A stretch of 39,035 bases of DNA from NCBI GenBank assembly GCA_029379265.1, contig JAQYWN010000003.1:1-39035 (forward strand), read 5' to 3'. This DNA is from Rhizonema sp. NSF051. GTDB lineage: Bacteria > Cyanobacteriota > Cyanobacteriia > Cyanobacteriales > Nostocaceae. Position 1 is the stretch's first letter; each line of letters begins with the position of its first letter. The position numbers and the translations under genes were made by a program. The notes under the pieces are model-generated. The model did no database searches. It was not told the DNA's origin and saw only the letters and a program-made list of their open reading frames with translations. This document shows, in pieces, positions 1-8,343 of the stretch.

Positions 1-40
1 TTTTGTACTCTTTATTCGCCTACTCCTGGTTTATACCGTA

Positions 41-2517
41 GGTGCAAGATCTGAGCCCAGATTCTGACACCTTGGGGATATTTAGCTTGGCAGATTGGAG
101 GGGCGGAAGCTTATGCCTTGGTTGAGACAGAGGATCGACAACGCATTGCGCCTGGTAGTGAGAGTTTACGAAAAATTTTTGGCGACAAGCCGATTCTGCT
201 GCTGATGGATGAGTTTTTGGTCTATGTTAGCAATGCAATGGGGTTAATTGTAGGAGACACAACTTTTGGTCGTCAAGTTTTGACTTTTGTGCAGAAGCTG
301 ACGGAGGTTGTCCGAGATTTGCCTAAAACCGTTTTAGTTTATTCGTTACAAGCCAGTGTTCAGGAAGCTGTGGGTGATGAAGGACTTTTGAATATCCTGG
401 ATAAATTAGTTAGCCGCATTGATGCTAAAAGAGAACCTGTCTCTGGTGATGAAGTCATGAAAATTGTCCAGCGGCGGTTGTTTGCTGATGTGGGCGATCC
501 AGCTATAATTCAAGAAATAGCGCGTCAGCAAGCTGAACTGTTTCGGAGATTTCGAGAAAGCTATGAGGATACTAATCGAGGCAAACAAGAAGTTCAGCAG
601 CAAGCTGATGTACTAGCCGAGCGTATTCAATCGAGCTATCCGTTTCATCCTGATTTACTGGATTTGATGTATCATCGCTGGGGGAGTTTACCCAGTTATC
701 AACGTACCCGTGGAGCCTTACAATTTTTGGCACGTGTGGTTTATGCTTTACGCCAAGCAGGGGATACTTCTCTATTAATTAGTCCTGGTAATATTCCCTT
801 TGATGACGAGGGAGTCAGGGGAGCGTTTTTCTCGCAAGTAGGAGAGCGAGAACGTTTCAGTTCAGTTATAGCAGCTGACTTAATTGGACGCAAGGCAAAA
901 GTAAAAGCTGTAGACAATCGGATTGCCCAAGATGCGCCTGCCCTTAGTCTGTTGAAAGTGGGAACTAGATTGGCTTCAGCAATTCTACTGTATTCTTTTG
1001 GGGTACGCAATGGTGAAGATCGGGGGGTTGTTGAACAAGAAGTCACTGCGGCTTGTCTTGCTCCTGGGTTAGAACGAAACACGATTACAGCTACATTGAG
1101 CGATCTGCGCGAACAACTGTTATATTTGCATTATGTTGGGCGACGCTATAGGTTTGAAACTAAGCCTAATCTGAATAAATTAGTTGCTGATGAAGAAGGC
1201 AAAATCTCAGTTGATGATGTTTTAGAGAAAATTAGAATTGACTTGAGTAAGTCTTTGCAGAACAGTCGTGGTAAGGTGGTACTGTGGCCCAAGGATTCGA
1301 TGGCGATCGCAGATCGTGTACCCCAATTTAGCATCGTCTATCTCAATCCTGATTGGGCGGAAAAAAGTTGTGAAGCCACTTTAAGTGAAGCATTGACTTG
1401 GTTAGACGGGCGGGGTAACGATAAACGAGAATACAAGAATGCTCTCGCTTTTGTTATTCCCAACAAAGTACAGATGGATAAGGCACGCAAGGGAGCAAGA
1501 ACTGTAGGTGCGATCGCCTCACTACTTGAGCAAAAAGCCAAGTATAAGTTTACAGTTGAAGATACCGAAGAACTTAACGGCAAAGCTAAAGATGCTGCAA
1601 GCGAACTAAATGCTGCCTTACGCCGTTTGTATGAATATATTTTGCTACCATTACCCTGTCAGGAAGGCAACAATCCTATTCGTCTAGAAATGATTGATTT
1701 GCAATCGCAACTCAACACCAGTCAAAACCAGCAAGAGCGAGTGTTAGATGCTTTAAAAAACCATGTATTTGACTCAATTACACCTGCTAAATTAGTTCAG
1801 CATTCTGGATTAGAAAACTCAGACACTGGTTACATCAAAGCTGAGGAGTTAGTGAGTTACTTTTTCCGATTTCCCACGTTACCAAAAATGATTGATGTAT
1901 TGGGAATTCAGAATGCAATAATTAAAGCTATCGAAAAGGGACTAATTGGCTATATTCCCTCGCTCACTATTCATAATAATGCTACACCCATTATTGAGAA
2001 TACCAGTTTAATTAGCTTCAAGCAAGTCATTCCATCTGAAGAATTAGACCTTAGCGGTTATTTATTATCACCCTGGTTAGTCTCTCTGTTGCTTACTGTC
2101 TCATCTAATGGCGAACCCGAGATGACTCAAACTGAGTCTAATGAAGAATCCAATGGTGCGGGAGCTAGTAACTCCAAGGGTTACTTTATAAACAGTAAAC
2201 GCAGCCTGGTAGAAGATAACAAAGAGACTGTTAAGTATGGTTCAAAGACAAGTAGCATCGAAAGTTCAGTCTTGGTAGATGTTATCAAAGGTAAAAAACC
2301 AGCACGTTACTACAAGCTAAATTTACTCGCTAAAAAATCTCAAATCTTCCAGATATTTGAGTTGCTACAAACTTTATCAGATAAAGCTAACGAAATGACA
2401 ATTCAAGTTGAAGTTCAAGCACATACACAACAGGAACTTGACCGCAACTGGATTCGCAATGCAATTGAAGAAGTACTTGATGAAATGGACATTCAAGCGT
2501 CCTCTCATTTAGAATAG
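41..2517 (+). pseudogene. DUF499-family AAA ATPase, 5'-degraded and cut by the window edge
   Basis: The open part (from a TTG at 118, 799 codons) matches the DUF499 family of large predicted ATPases, which in many genomes sit beside DUF1156 adenine-specific DNA methylases and are often linked to defence or restriction-like loci. A Walker B-like strand PILLLMDEF is at residues 25-33, and the long alpha-helical C-terminal region is present. Family members are about 1000 or more residues and carry a P-loop well before this point; none is visible here. Upstream of 118 the homologous reading continues in pieces: PWGYLAWQIGGAEAYA follows in frame after a TGA at 52-54, DLSPDSDT is in another frame just before it, and VGA in a third. 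The 5' end is therefore frameshifted at least twice, unless this is sequencing error. The surviving product would lack nucleotide-binding residues. No methylase gene follows. The family call is fairly sure; the loss of function is inferred. Confidence 0.72.
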
Positions 2518-2563
2518 TGATGATTGATGATTGCCATTAACAATTAACCACTAACCATTAACA
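2518..2563. repeat. Short A/T-rich direct repeats
   Basis: Immediately after the DUF499 stop there are runs of TGATGATTGATGATTG and then several variants of CATTAAC/CACTAAC. This is the kind of short tandemly repeated DNA found between genes in Nostocales cyanobacteria. No coding content is seen. Confidence 0.6.
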
Positions 2564-2640
2564 CTTCTTTGAATAAGTGGGTTTGTATAGCTGATTACAG
2601 ACAAAATTTACCTTACAGTCTTTCTTTGGAGGGAGGAGCA

Positions 2641-2682
2641 ATGAAGGTAATAAAGATAATTTTTGGAAAGGAGAATAGTTGA
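2641..2682 (+). CDS. Possible 13-residue leader peptide ORF
   Basis: An ATG at 2641 opens a 13-codon frame (MKVIKIIFGKENS) ending in TGA. It is preceded by an unusually strong purine-rich ribosome-binding site, GGAGGGAGGAG, ending 2 bases before the ATG. It is too short for the ORF track. A hairpin with a T-run follows 24 bases later, and the transketolase gene starts about 120 bases after that, so a leader/attenuator or a small-peptide transcript are both possible. It lacks the RGSGR motif of PatS-like peptides. The sequence shows the frame and the ribosome site; expression and role are unknown. Confidence 0.3.
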   Translation: MKVIKIIFGKENS

Positions 2683-2705
2683 ATATACTTTGTGTTTCCA
2701 AGTCT

Positions 2706-2736
2706 CTAGTCCGACCAGCTACTAGGGGCTTTTTTA
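2706..2736 (+). terminator. Weak hairpin plus T-run upstream of transketolase
   Basis: CTAGT and ACTAG can pair around a 10-base loop, followed by GGGGCTTTTTT. The stem is only 5 bp, so this is a weak intrinsic terminator candidate or part of an attenuator. Confidence 0.35.
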
Positions 2737-2803
2737 ATCACCATTCACTTCTTCATCTTCGGATTACCCAATTGAAGATAGCCTATTCGATTAGGATGTA
2801 ACT

Positions 2804-4702
2804 ATGACCACACAAGCTCAACTACACCAATGGCATGAACTGGCACAGCAACTACGTGTGGACAGTATTCGCGCCACAACTGCCGCAGATTCAGGTCATC
2901 CCACTTCATCAATGTCAGCTGCCGATTTAATGGCAGTGTTGCTAAGCAAATATTTCCGCTGCGACTTCAGCAATCCGCACTCTCCCAATAACGATCACTT
3001 CATTCTCTCAAAGGGGCATGCTTCTCCCTTACTCTACTCCATGTTCAAGGCAGTGGGGGTTGTCTCCGATGAGGAGTTGCTGTCGCTACGCAAGTTTGGT
3101 AGCCGTATGCAAGGTCATCCCGTACCAATTTTACCTTGGGTTGATGTGGCAACTGGTTCGCTGGGACAAGGACTGCCGATGGGAGTTGGTGTGGCGCTAG
3201 CGGGTAAGTATCTCGATAAACTCCCTTACGGTATCTGGGTGCTATTGGGTGATAGTGAAACAGCTGAAGGTTCAGTTTGGGAAGCCTTTGAGCATGCCTC
3301 GCACTACAATCTCAACAATCTGACTGCCATTATTGACGTTAATCGACTAGGTCAGCGAGGTCAAACTCAACTGGGATGGAACACGCAAGCTTATGCGGCG
3401 CGTGCCAGAAGTTTTGGTTGGCACGCGATTGAGATCGATGGTCATAATCTCACACAGATTGACCAAGCCTATGGTGAAGCTACAACTATCGATGACAGAC
3501 CCACGGTAATTGTAGCTCGGACCGAGAAAGGAAAGGGTGTTGCTTCTTTGGAGGATATAGGTGGTTGGCATGGTAAGGCGCTCAAACCTGACCAAGCACA
3601 AGAGGCGATCGCCGAACTTGGCGGTGAGCGCCACATCACTATCCAAGTCCAAAAACCTGAAGGGCAAGATCAACCTGCGGTGACAGGCTCTTTTGCTCAA
3701 TCATTGCAACTTCCCATCTATCAAGAAGGGGAATCGATCGCTACACGTAAAGTGTACGGCGAGGCGTTGAAGGCTTTGGGAGCTGCTCGACCTGATATTG
3801 TCGTCCTTGATGGTGAGGTGAGCAACTCAACCTATGCTGTAGATTTTGCCGAAGCCTATCCTGAGCGATACTTTGAAATGTTTATTGCCGAGCAACAAAT
3901 GGTAGCTGCGGCAGTTGGCTTACAAGTGCGGCAATACAAACCTTTTGCTTCCAGCTTTGCTGCTTTCTTGAGTCGAGCCTACGACTTTGTACGCATGGCT
4001 GCCATCTCTCGCGCCAACATTAAGCTGGTCGGTTCCCACGCTGGGGTATCCATTGGAGAAGATGGACCATCCCAAATGGCACTAGAGGACTTAGCTTCTT
4101 TACGAGCAGTCTGGAGCAGTACTGTACTTTATCCTTGTGATGGCAACCAGACAGCCAAACTGGTTTCAGAAATGGTTGACTGCGATGGGATTGTCTACAT
4201 GCGCACCACTCGCATGAAAACGCCTGTGATCTATGGAGCTGACGAACAGTTTCCCATTGGTGGTAGTAAGGTCGTCCGTAGTTCTGACCGCGATCAAATG
4301 ACTGTAATTGGTGCAGGTGTGACTCTACATGAAGCGCTGAAGGCTTACGACCGTCTTAAAAGCGAAGGCATCACAGTGCGTGTCATTGACACCTATTCTG
4401 TCAAACCTATTGATGTACAGACGCTACATCAAGCTGCCCATGATACAGATGGCAAATTTATCGTTGTTGAAGACCACTGGAGTGAAGGTGGATTAGGTGC
4501 AGCAGTGCTTGATGCCTTCACTGGTAACGACACCGTACCCACATACAATGGACCTGCATTACGGTTAGTTAAACTGGCAGTACTCGATATGCCAGGATCG
4601 GGCGAACCGGAGGAACTTCTCCATGCGGCAAAAATTGATGCGGATGCCATTGTTGAAGCTGTAATATCGCTTATTAGGCAGCCAATAGGGGCTGCAGCTT
4701 GA
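2804..4702 (+). CDS. tkt: Transketolase, animal-type subfamily
   Basis: This enzyme transfers a two-carbon ketol unit between sugar phosphates using thiamine diphosphate, in the pentose phosphate and Calvin pathways. At 632 residues it is complete and runs at the length of animal transketolases rather than the roughly 670 of the usual cyanobacterial Calvin-cycle enzyme. The N-terminal half has SGHPTSSMSAADLMAVL, SKGHASPLLY, HPVP, and a ThDP-binding GDSETAEGSVWEA...DVNRLGQ. The middle has AEQQMVAAAVGLQ with the catalytic glutamate, and the C-terminal domain has IDTYSVKPID. GHPVP, GSLGQGL and FGWHAI are features I associate with the animal-like branch. A HIP1 site lies inside (about 3605), so it is resident DNA. 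The start ATG at 2804 has no strong Shine-Dalgarno. It is probably a second transketolase of the organism, not the main Calvin-cycle copy; this is inference. Confidence 0.9.
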   Translation: MTTQAQLHQWHELAQQLRVDSIRATTAADSGHPTSSMSAADLMAVLLSKYFRCDFSNPHSPNNDHFILSKGHASPLLYSMFKAVGVVSDEELLSLRKFGSRMQGHPVPILPWVDVATGSLGQGLPMGVGVALAGKYLDKLPYGIWVLLGDSETAEGSVWEAFEHASHYNLNNLTAIIDVNRLGQRGQTQLGWNTQAYAARARSFGWHAIEIDGHNLTQIDQAYGEATTIDDRPTVIVARTEKGKGVASLEDIGGWHGKALKPDQAQEAIAELGGERHITIQVQKPEGQDQPAVTGSFAQSLQLPIYQEGESIATRKVYGEALKALGAARPDIVVLDGEVSNSTYAVDFAEAYPERYFEMFIAEQQMVAAAVGLQVRQYKPFASSFAAFLSRAYDFVRMAAISRANIKLVGSHAGVSIGEDGPSQMALEDLASLRAVWSSTVLYPCDGNQTAKLVSEMVDCDGIVYMRTTRMKTPVIYGADEQFPIGGSKVVRSSDRDQMTVIGAGVTLHEALKAYDRLKSEGITVRVIDTYSVKPIDVQTLHQAAHDTDGKFIVVEDHWSEGGLGAAVLDAFTGNDTVPTYNGPALRLVKLAVLDMPGSGEPEELLHAAKIDADAIVEAVISLIRQPIGAAA

Positions 4703-4940
4703 GTCGTTAACCATTCCACCAGCACTAGTCCTACTTTTGCTGCCTGTGGCGTTTTTTAATTTCGGAGTGAAAATTTCTCCAGCTATCTGCTATGAATAGT
4801 AGCTGCAAAAATTCTGGCAAGACAACCCAAAGTGTGTCTCCAAGCCGCGCTTGGCTCTTCTGTTCGCTTGAATGAGCAGAGAAAGCTGCAAAGCAGTTTG
4901 TGCTGAAATGTTTCAAAATTTTCCTCTTAATAGGTGACTT

Positions 4941-5852
4941 ATGAAAAACACGGACACGACAAAGAACCAATATGCTATGCAAGATCCGCTCTCGCAATAT
5001 CCGCAGCCAAAGTTTCCGGAGCAGACTCAATCGCCCCCTGGATTAGCGCAGGATATGTCTCCAAAACCGGATCATGGCGAGGAAAGTTACAAAGGCTTTG
5101 GACGTTTAGCTGGACGAAAAGCGCTAATTACAGGAGCCGATTCCGGAATCGGACGCGCAGCGACCATCGCGTTCGCACGTGAAGGGGCAGATATCGTTTT
5201 GAACTACTTACCAAGCGAAGAAAAAGACGCTCAAGAAGTTGTTGCACTGATTGAGGCTGCGGGACAGAAAGCCGTGCGGTTGCCGGGCGATATCAGTGAG
5301 GAAAGCTTTTGCAAGACGTTGGTAGAGAAAGGACGCGAAGCTCTGGGCGGACTGGATATTGTTGTGAACGTTGCAGGCAAGCAGCAAGCTCTGGAAAGCA
5401 TTGAAGACCTCACGACTGAGCAGTTCGACCAAACATTCAAGACGAATGTCTACGCTATGTTCTGGATCTCCAAAGCAGCGCTTCCCCATCTGTCTCCCGG
5501 AGCGACAATTATCAACACGACTTCCATTCAGGCGTATGATCCTTCACCGATTTTGCTCGATTACGCTCCCACAAAGGCCGCCATTGTTGCTTTCACAAAG
5601 TCGCTGGCCAAGCAAGTCGCACCCAAAGGAATCCGTGTAAATGCTATAGCTCCGGGGCCGGTCTGGACGCCTCTACAGTCTAGCGGTGGTCAGCCGCCTG
5701 AGAAGATTCCAAATTTCGGAGCGCAAGTGCCGTTGAAGCGACCGGCTCAGCCTGCCGAACTCGCTCCGATCTATGTACTCTTGGCTTCGCAGGAATCCAG
5801 TTATGTGACCGGCGAAGTGTATGGAGTAACCGGTGGAAATCCGCTTCCGTAA
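4941..5852 (+). CDS. SDR-family oxidoreductase, YghA/general-stress type
   Basis: This is a short-chain dehydrogenase/reductase of 303 residues with the roughly 50-residue N-terminal extension typical of the YghA / general stress protein 39 group (YPQPKFPEQ, then [10 protein letters not shown]). The Rossmann glycine motif TGADSGIG is at about residues 65-72. The NVAG element, the catalytic Ser in NTTSIQ, and the YAPTK (YxxxK) pair are present, and the family C-terminus [11 protein letters not shown] is intact. NAD(P)-dependent reduction of an unknown carbonyl substrate is expected; the natural substrate of this group is not settled. AGGTGA precedes the ATG at a good distance. Base composition differs from its neighbours: GC-rich codons (gcg, ccg, cgg) are frequent and no HIP1 octamer occurs in 0.9 kb. 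Both suggest acquisition from a higher-GC bacterium. Confidence 0.88.
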   Translation: MKNTDTTKNQYAMQDPLSQYPQPKFPEQTQSPPGLAQDMSPKPDHGEESYKGFGRLAGRKALITGADSGIGRAATIAFAREGADIVLNYLPSEEKDAQEVVALIEAAGQKAVRLPGDISEESFCKTLVEKGREALGGLDIVVNVAGKQQALESIEDLTTEQFDQTFKTNVYAMFWISKAALPHLSPGATIINTTSIQAYDPSPILLDYAPTKAAIVAFTKSLAKQVAPKGIRVNAIAPGPVWTPLQSSGGQPPEKIPNFGAQVPLKRPAQPAELAPIYVLLASQESSYVTGEVYGVTGGNPLP

Positions 5853-5950
5853 AGTTCTTCTGAATGACCTCTAGAACGTGACGAGGTAACCGAAGAAAGG
5901 TAGAGGGCATTCAGTTATAAATTTTTAAAAGCCCCCTGCTACAAGGTTTC

Positions 5951-5977
5951 AAGCCCCTAAATTCATTTGTGGGGCTT
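5951..5977. other. Inverted repeat after the SDR gene
   Basis: AAGCCCC and GGGGCTT form a 7-bp perfect stem around a 13-base loop. No T-run follows on the plus strand. It may act in 3' processing or be a repeat remnant. Confidence 0.35.
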
Positions 5978-6116
5978 CTGTGAAATGCCATCTGCGATCC
6001 CATCAGGGATGGGGTAGTGCAAATACGTGCAACATCGAAAGCAGCAAGCTGTATCAGTTGTAGATTGGCGATCGCTTAAGCGATAATAGGAGTATTGCGC
6101 TGTGAAAAAGTAACTT

Positions 6117-6362
6117 ATGGCAAGAGAAGAACAGATTCTTGAACGCTGGCGAACACTCACGCCTGAAAAACAGCAGCAGGTTTTGGAATTCGTTGATTCG
6201 CTTCAATCTGACTCAGAATCCGAATACGTTCCACAAACACCCTTAGCTAAGAAACTGTGGGAAATTCGTACTCGAGCGCTTACCTCTGGAATGCGATTGC
6301 TTAATGAAACAGAAATCCAACAAGAGCTTGCAGAACGTCGGGGCGGCTACTGTGAGTCGTAA
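6117..6362 (+). CDS. Small antitoxin-like protein of a PIN toxin pair
   Basis: An 81-residue acidic/polar protein whose N-terminus (ILERWRTLTPEKQQQVLEFVDSL) matches the short helical leader of DUF2281-like antitoxins common in cyanobacteria. The tail ELAERRGGY resembles the C-terminal toxin-wrapping segment. Its stop codon overlaps the next gene, a PIN-domain protein, which is the normal layout of a type II toxin-antitoxin operon. No clear DNA-binding fold is recognisable by eye. A HIP1 octamer lies about 45 bp upstream. The role as antitoxin rests mainly on the context. Confidence 0.7.
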   Translation: MAREEQILERWRTLTPEKQQQVLEFVDSLQSDSESEYVPQTPLAKKLWEIRTRALTSGMRLLNETEIQQELAERRGGYCES

Positions 6363-6756
6363 GAAAACTTATCTTGACTCTGGTGTACTTATTACTGCTT
6401 TTAGAGGAGTTCAATTAGCAAGTATTAGAGCAAACACCATTCTCAACGATGGAAACCGGCAATTTGTGTCTAGTCAATTTGTGAAGCTAGAGGTTATACC
6501 TAAAGCAATTTATCACCATCAGCGAGACGAAGTAGAATTTTACGAAATTTTCTTCGCTGCGGTTAGCCGCTGGGCAACAGAATTAGAGCAAATTATGCAA
6601 GATGCTTATCAGCTAGCCTGTGCCTATGGTTCAGCTTCGATGGATGCACTTCACGTTGCTGCCGCAATACAGCTCAAAGCTGATGAGTTAATTACAACAG
6701 AAAAACACACAAAGCCCATGCACCGAGTTACACAAATCCAAATTTTATCGATTTAA
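6352..6756 (+). CDS. PIN-domain toxin, VapC-like
   Basis: PIN proteins are Mg-dependent RNases that act as VapC-type toxins. The ORF track starts at 6304, but the GTG at 6352, overlapping the antitoxin stop by 11 bp, gives the canonical start MSRKKTYLDSGVLI with the first metal-binding Asp. The second acidic residue is in KLEVIPKA and the third in SMDALHVAAAI; all three landmark positions are present, so the active site looks intact. At 134 residues the length is normal for the family. Its function with the upstream 81-residue protein as a toxin-antitoxin pair is inferred from the overlap. Confidence 0.8.
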   Translation: MSRKKTYLDSGVLITAFRGVQLASIRANTILNDGNRQFVSSQFVKLEVIPKAIYHHQRDEVEFYEIFFAAVSRWATELEQIMQDAYQLACAYGSASMDALHVAAAIQLKADELITTEKHTKPMHRVTQIQILSI

Positions 6757-6849
6757 TTTAATAATTTCATCCTCAGTTAATTACTGATTTTCGCTATGAA
6801 TCTCTGTACATTCACTTGTATAACACAAGCTTTTTAAGAGTATGTGCCG

Positions 6850-7110
6850 CTATAGCTTGCAGATAAGCAAGTCATACTCTGCGTGTGTACCGATCCAAAA
6901 CCATGAAATGCCGTTCTCCACCTCAACACCTAAAGCACGGTAACTTAACCCTGCTCGAATTGACCAATATTTGCTACCAAGCTTTTTGAAATGCAACGAT
7001 GGATGAGACGGATCGGTTTTGAGCAACTCGTAGCATTGATCGGCAGTTCGCTGTACATTTTCTGGTAAAGCGTTGTAGCATTGCCAAAATCGTCGTGTCG
7101 TATAGTGCAT
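6850..7110 (-). CDS. RelE/ParE-superfamily toxin
   Basis: An 86-residue protein with the compact RelE/ParE pattern: an N-terminal helix (FWQCYNALPENVQRTADQCYELL), then HPSLHFKKL, then a basic/aromatic strand (YWSIRAGLSYRALG), then the terminal strands SWFWIGTHAEYDLL. These proteins are ribosome-dependent mRNA interferases or gyrase inhibitors; which of the two applies cannot be told here. It is translationally coupled to the preceding antitoxin gene through a TAATG overlap. Confidence 0.78.
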   Translation of the reverse strand: MHYTTRRFWQCYNALPENVQRTADQCYELLKTDPSHPSLHFKKLGSKYWSIRAGLSYRALGVEVENGISWFWIGTHAEYDLLICKL

Positions 7111-7310
7111 TAAATTTCGCGGCAGTGCCCTGCCTTGAATTCAGCAATCGCCTCTTGAGCCAATGCCTCTAAAGAGCCCTTTGCAATGTCGCGCTTTAGT
7201 TGCTCATCCCAACGCTGATAATCCATGTCAAAAAACCAGTGTCTCAGTTTCTCAAAGTCATTCGATGGAAGCGAGAGAATTGCAGCTTCGATTTGCTCAA
7301 GATTTGACAT
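7110..7310 (-). CDS. Antitoxin of the RelE/ParE pair
   Basis: A 66-residue helical protein starting MSNLEQIEAAILSLP with the FEKLRHWFFDMDYQRWDEQL segment characteristic of short cyanobacterial antitoxins paired with RelE/ParE toxins. The C-terminus EALAQEAIAEFKAGHCREI is the region expected to wrap the toxin. Its stop codon shares one base with the toxin start. The pair is convergent with the PIN pair 94 bp away, so two unrelated toxin-antitoxin modules lie tail to tail. Confidence 0.75.
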   Translation of the reverse strand: MSNLEQIEAAILSLPSNDFEKLRHWFFDMDYQRWDEQLKRDIAKGSLEALAQEAIAEFKAGHCREI

Positions 7311-7451
7311 AACCAGTTTCTACCTCTGTTCCTTAAGCAAATTATAGCTTTGCAGGAAAGATAGAATCGCATTGGCTGCGTCGGAGTCCTCAAAAACTGG
7401 CTGATTCAAGCTGTGGCAGCAGCACTGCATGATGGGCACGACACGCTGACT

Positions 7452-7634
7452 TTAGAATAGTTCTAGCCGAGGATAACGGATAAGCCCTTCCTCACTACTT
7501 CCAGCAAGGATAATGTCGATTCCATCAAAATCTAGAGGTTTAGCCGCAATTTGGAAGGAGTAACCTGCTTTTGAAGCGATCGCATAAATATAGGCATAAC
7601 TAAACTGTTCTTTGTGTTGATTGATATCTACTTG
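7452..7634 (-). pseudogene. DUF4365 N-terminal remnant
   Basis: On the minus strand, one frame reads VDINQHKEQFSYAYIYAIAS, then KAGYSFQIAAKPLDFDGIDI, then AGSSEEGLIRYPRLELF and a stop. This matches the start of DUF4365 proteins, which normally begin MDxNQxKEQFSxAY, have a DDDSIDL-like stretch, and continue PRLELQLKCT. Here the start codon appears lost (GTA in place of ATG, with a stop two codons upstream) and the frame ends just after PRLEL. It is too short for the ORF track. DUF4365 domains are nuclease-like and often lie in defence or mobile contexts. This copy is clearly broken. Confidence 0.68.
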
Positions 7635-7683
7635 TTACTCCCACCACATATTGGACAAGCAATAATCGTGACTTGGATACGAA

Positions 7684-8289
7684 TCAACTATGAATTCTAG
7701 GTTCTGAATACAGAGTTGCTAGTAACTCACTTTCAACAATAGCCAATTCTTCTAATCGTTGTCTGACAATTTCACGGTCAAAATAGGTATCAGCCAACAC
7801 CCAGTAAATACCAAAATGGCGTGCTTCAGATGCCATCAAGCTGCGATAAAATTTGGCTAATTCTGGTTCGGGACAGTGAGTTGCTAGTAATCCCAGTCGT
7901 TCGTGACTGCGTGCTTCAATTAAACCAGTGACGAGCATTGAATCTAAAAAGCGATCTGGTTCAGTGGGACGAACTTGGGCTTTTAAACCAGCACCGTAGG
8001 GAGGTGGTGGCAGAGGAGCTAAGGGAATTCCCCGACGTTCCAGCCATTGATTGACTAACTCAAAGTGCTCTAGTTCTTCACGGGCGATCGCAGTTAATTC
8101 CCGTATCATTTTGGTATTGGAAGGGTAGCGAAATATATAGTTTAACGCCACGCCCGCAGCTTTGCATTCGCAATGGGAGTGATCTAGGAGAATTGTGTCG
8201 AGGTTGGCTAGTGCCTGTTCTACCCAAGCCATACTAGTGGGTTGTTTTAAAGCATTGATAGTTTGTAAATGATTTGAAAGCACATTCAT
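7684..8289 (-). CDS. miaE: tRNA-(ms2io6A)-hydroxylase, MiaE-like
   Basis: MiaE is a non-haem di-iron monooxygenase that hydroxylates the isopentenyl group of ms2i6A37 in tRNAs reading UNN codons. The 201-residue protein is a ferritin-like four-helix bundle. The expected carboxylate/histidine ligand motifs are visible: an acidic ligand in HCECKAAG, EELEHF, IEARSHERLG and EARHFGIY. Length is normal. It lies 54 bp downstream of pbpC on the same strand and may be read from the same transcript. The protein is widespread in cyanobacteria; ligand spacing and the conserved PPPYGAGL loop support the call. Confidence 0.9.
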   Translation of the reverse strand: MNVLSNHLQTINALKQPTSMAWVEQALANLDTILLDHSHCECKAAGVALNYIFRYPSNTKMIRELTAIAREELEHFELVNQWLERRGIPLAPLPPPPYGAGLKAQVRPTEPDRFLDSMLVTGLIEARSHERLGLLATHCPEPELAKFYRSLMASEARHFGIYWVLADTYFDREIVRQRLEELAIVESELLATLYSEPRIHS

Positions 8290-8343
8290 TAGGGGTACGA
8301 GAACTGGCAGAAATAGATCGCTCTCCTTAAAATATAATGGCTA

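Noticed and set aside
2641-2682. PatS/HetN-like heterocyst inhibitor peptide
   Set aside because: The 13-residue ORF lacks the RGSGR motif, so only a generic leader-peptide idea is kept.
7369-7443. Plus-strand reading WLIQAVAAALHDGHDTL
   Set aside because: It is open for only a short distance and matches no family I can name.
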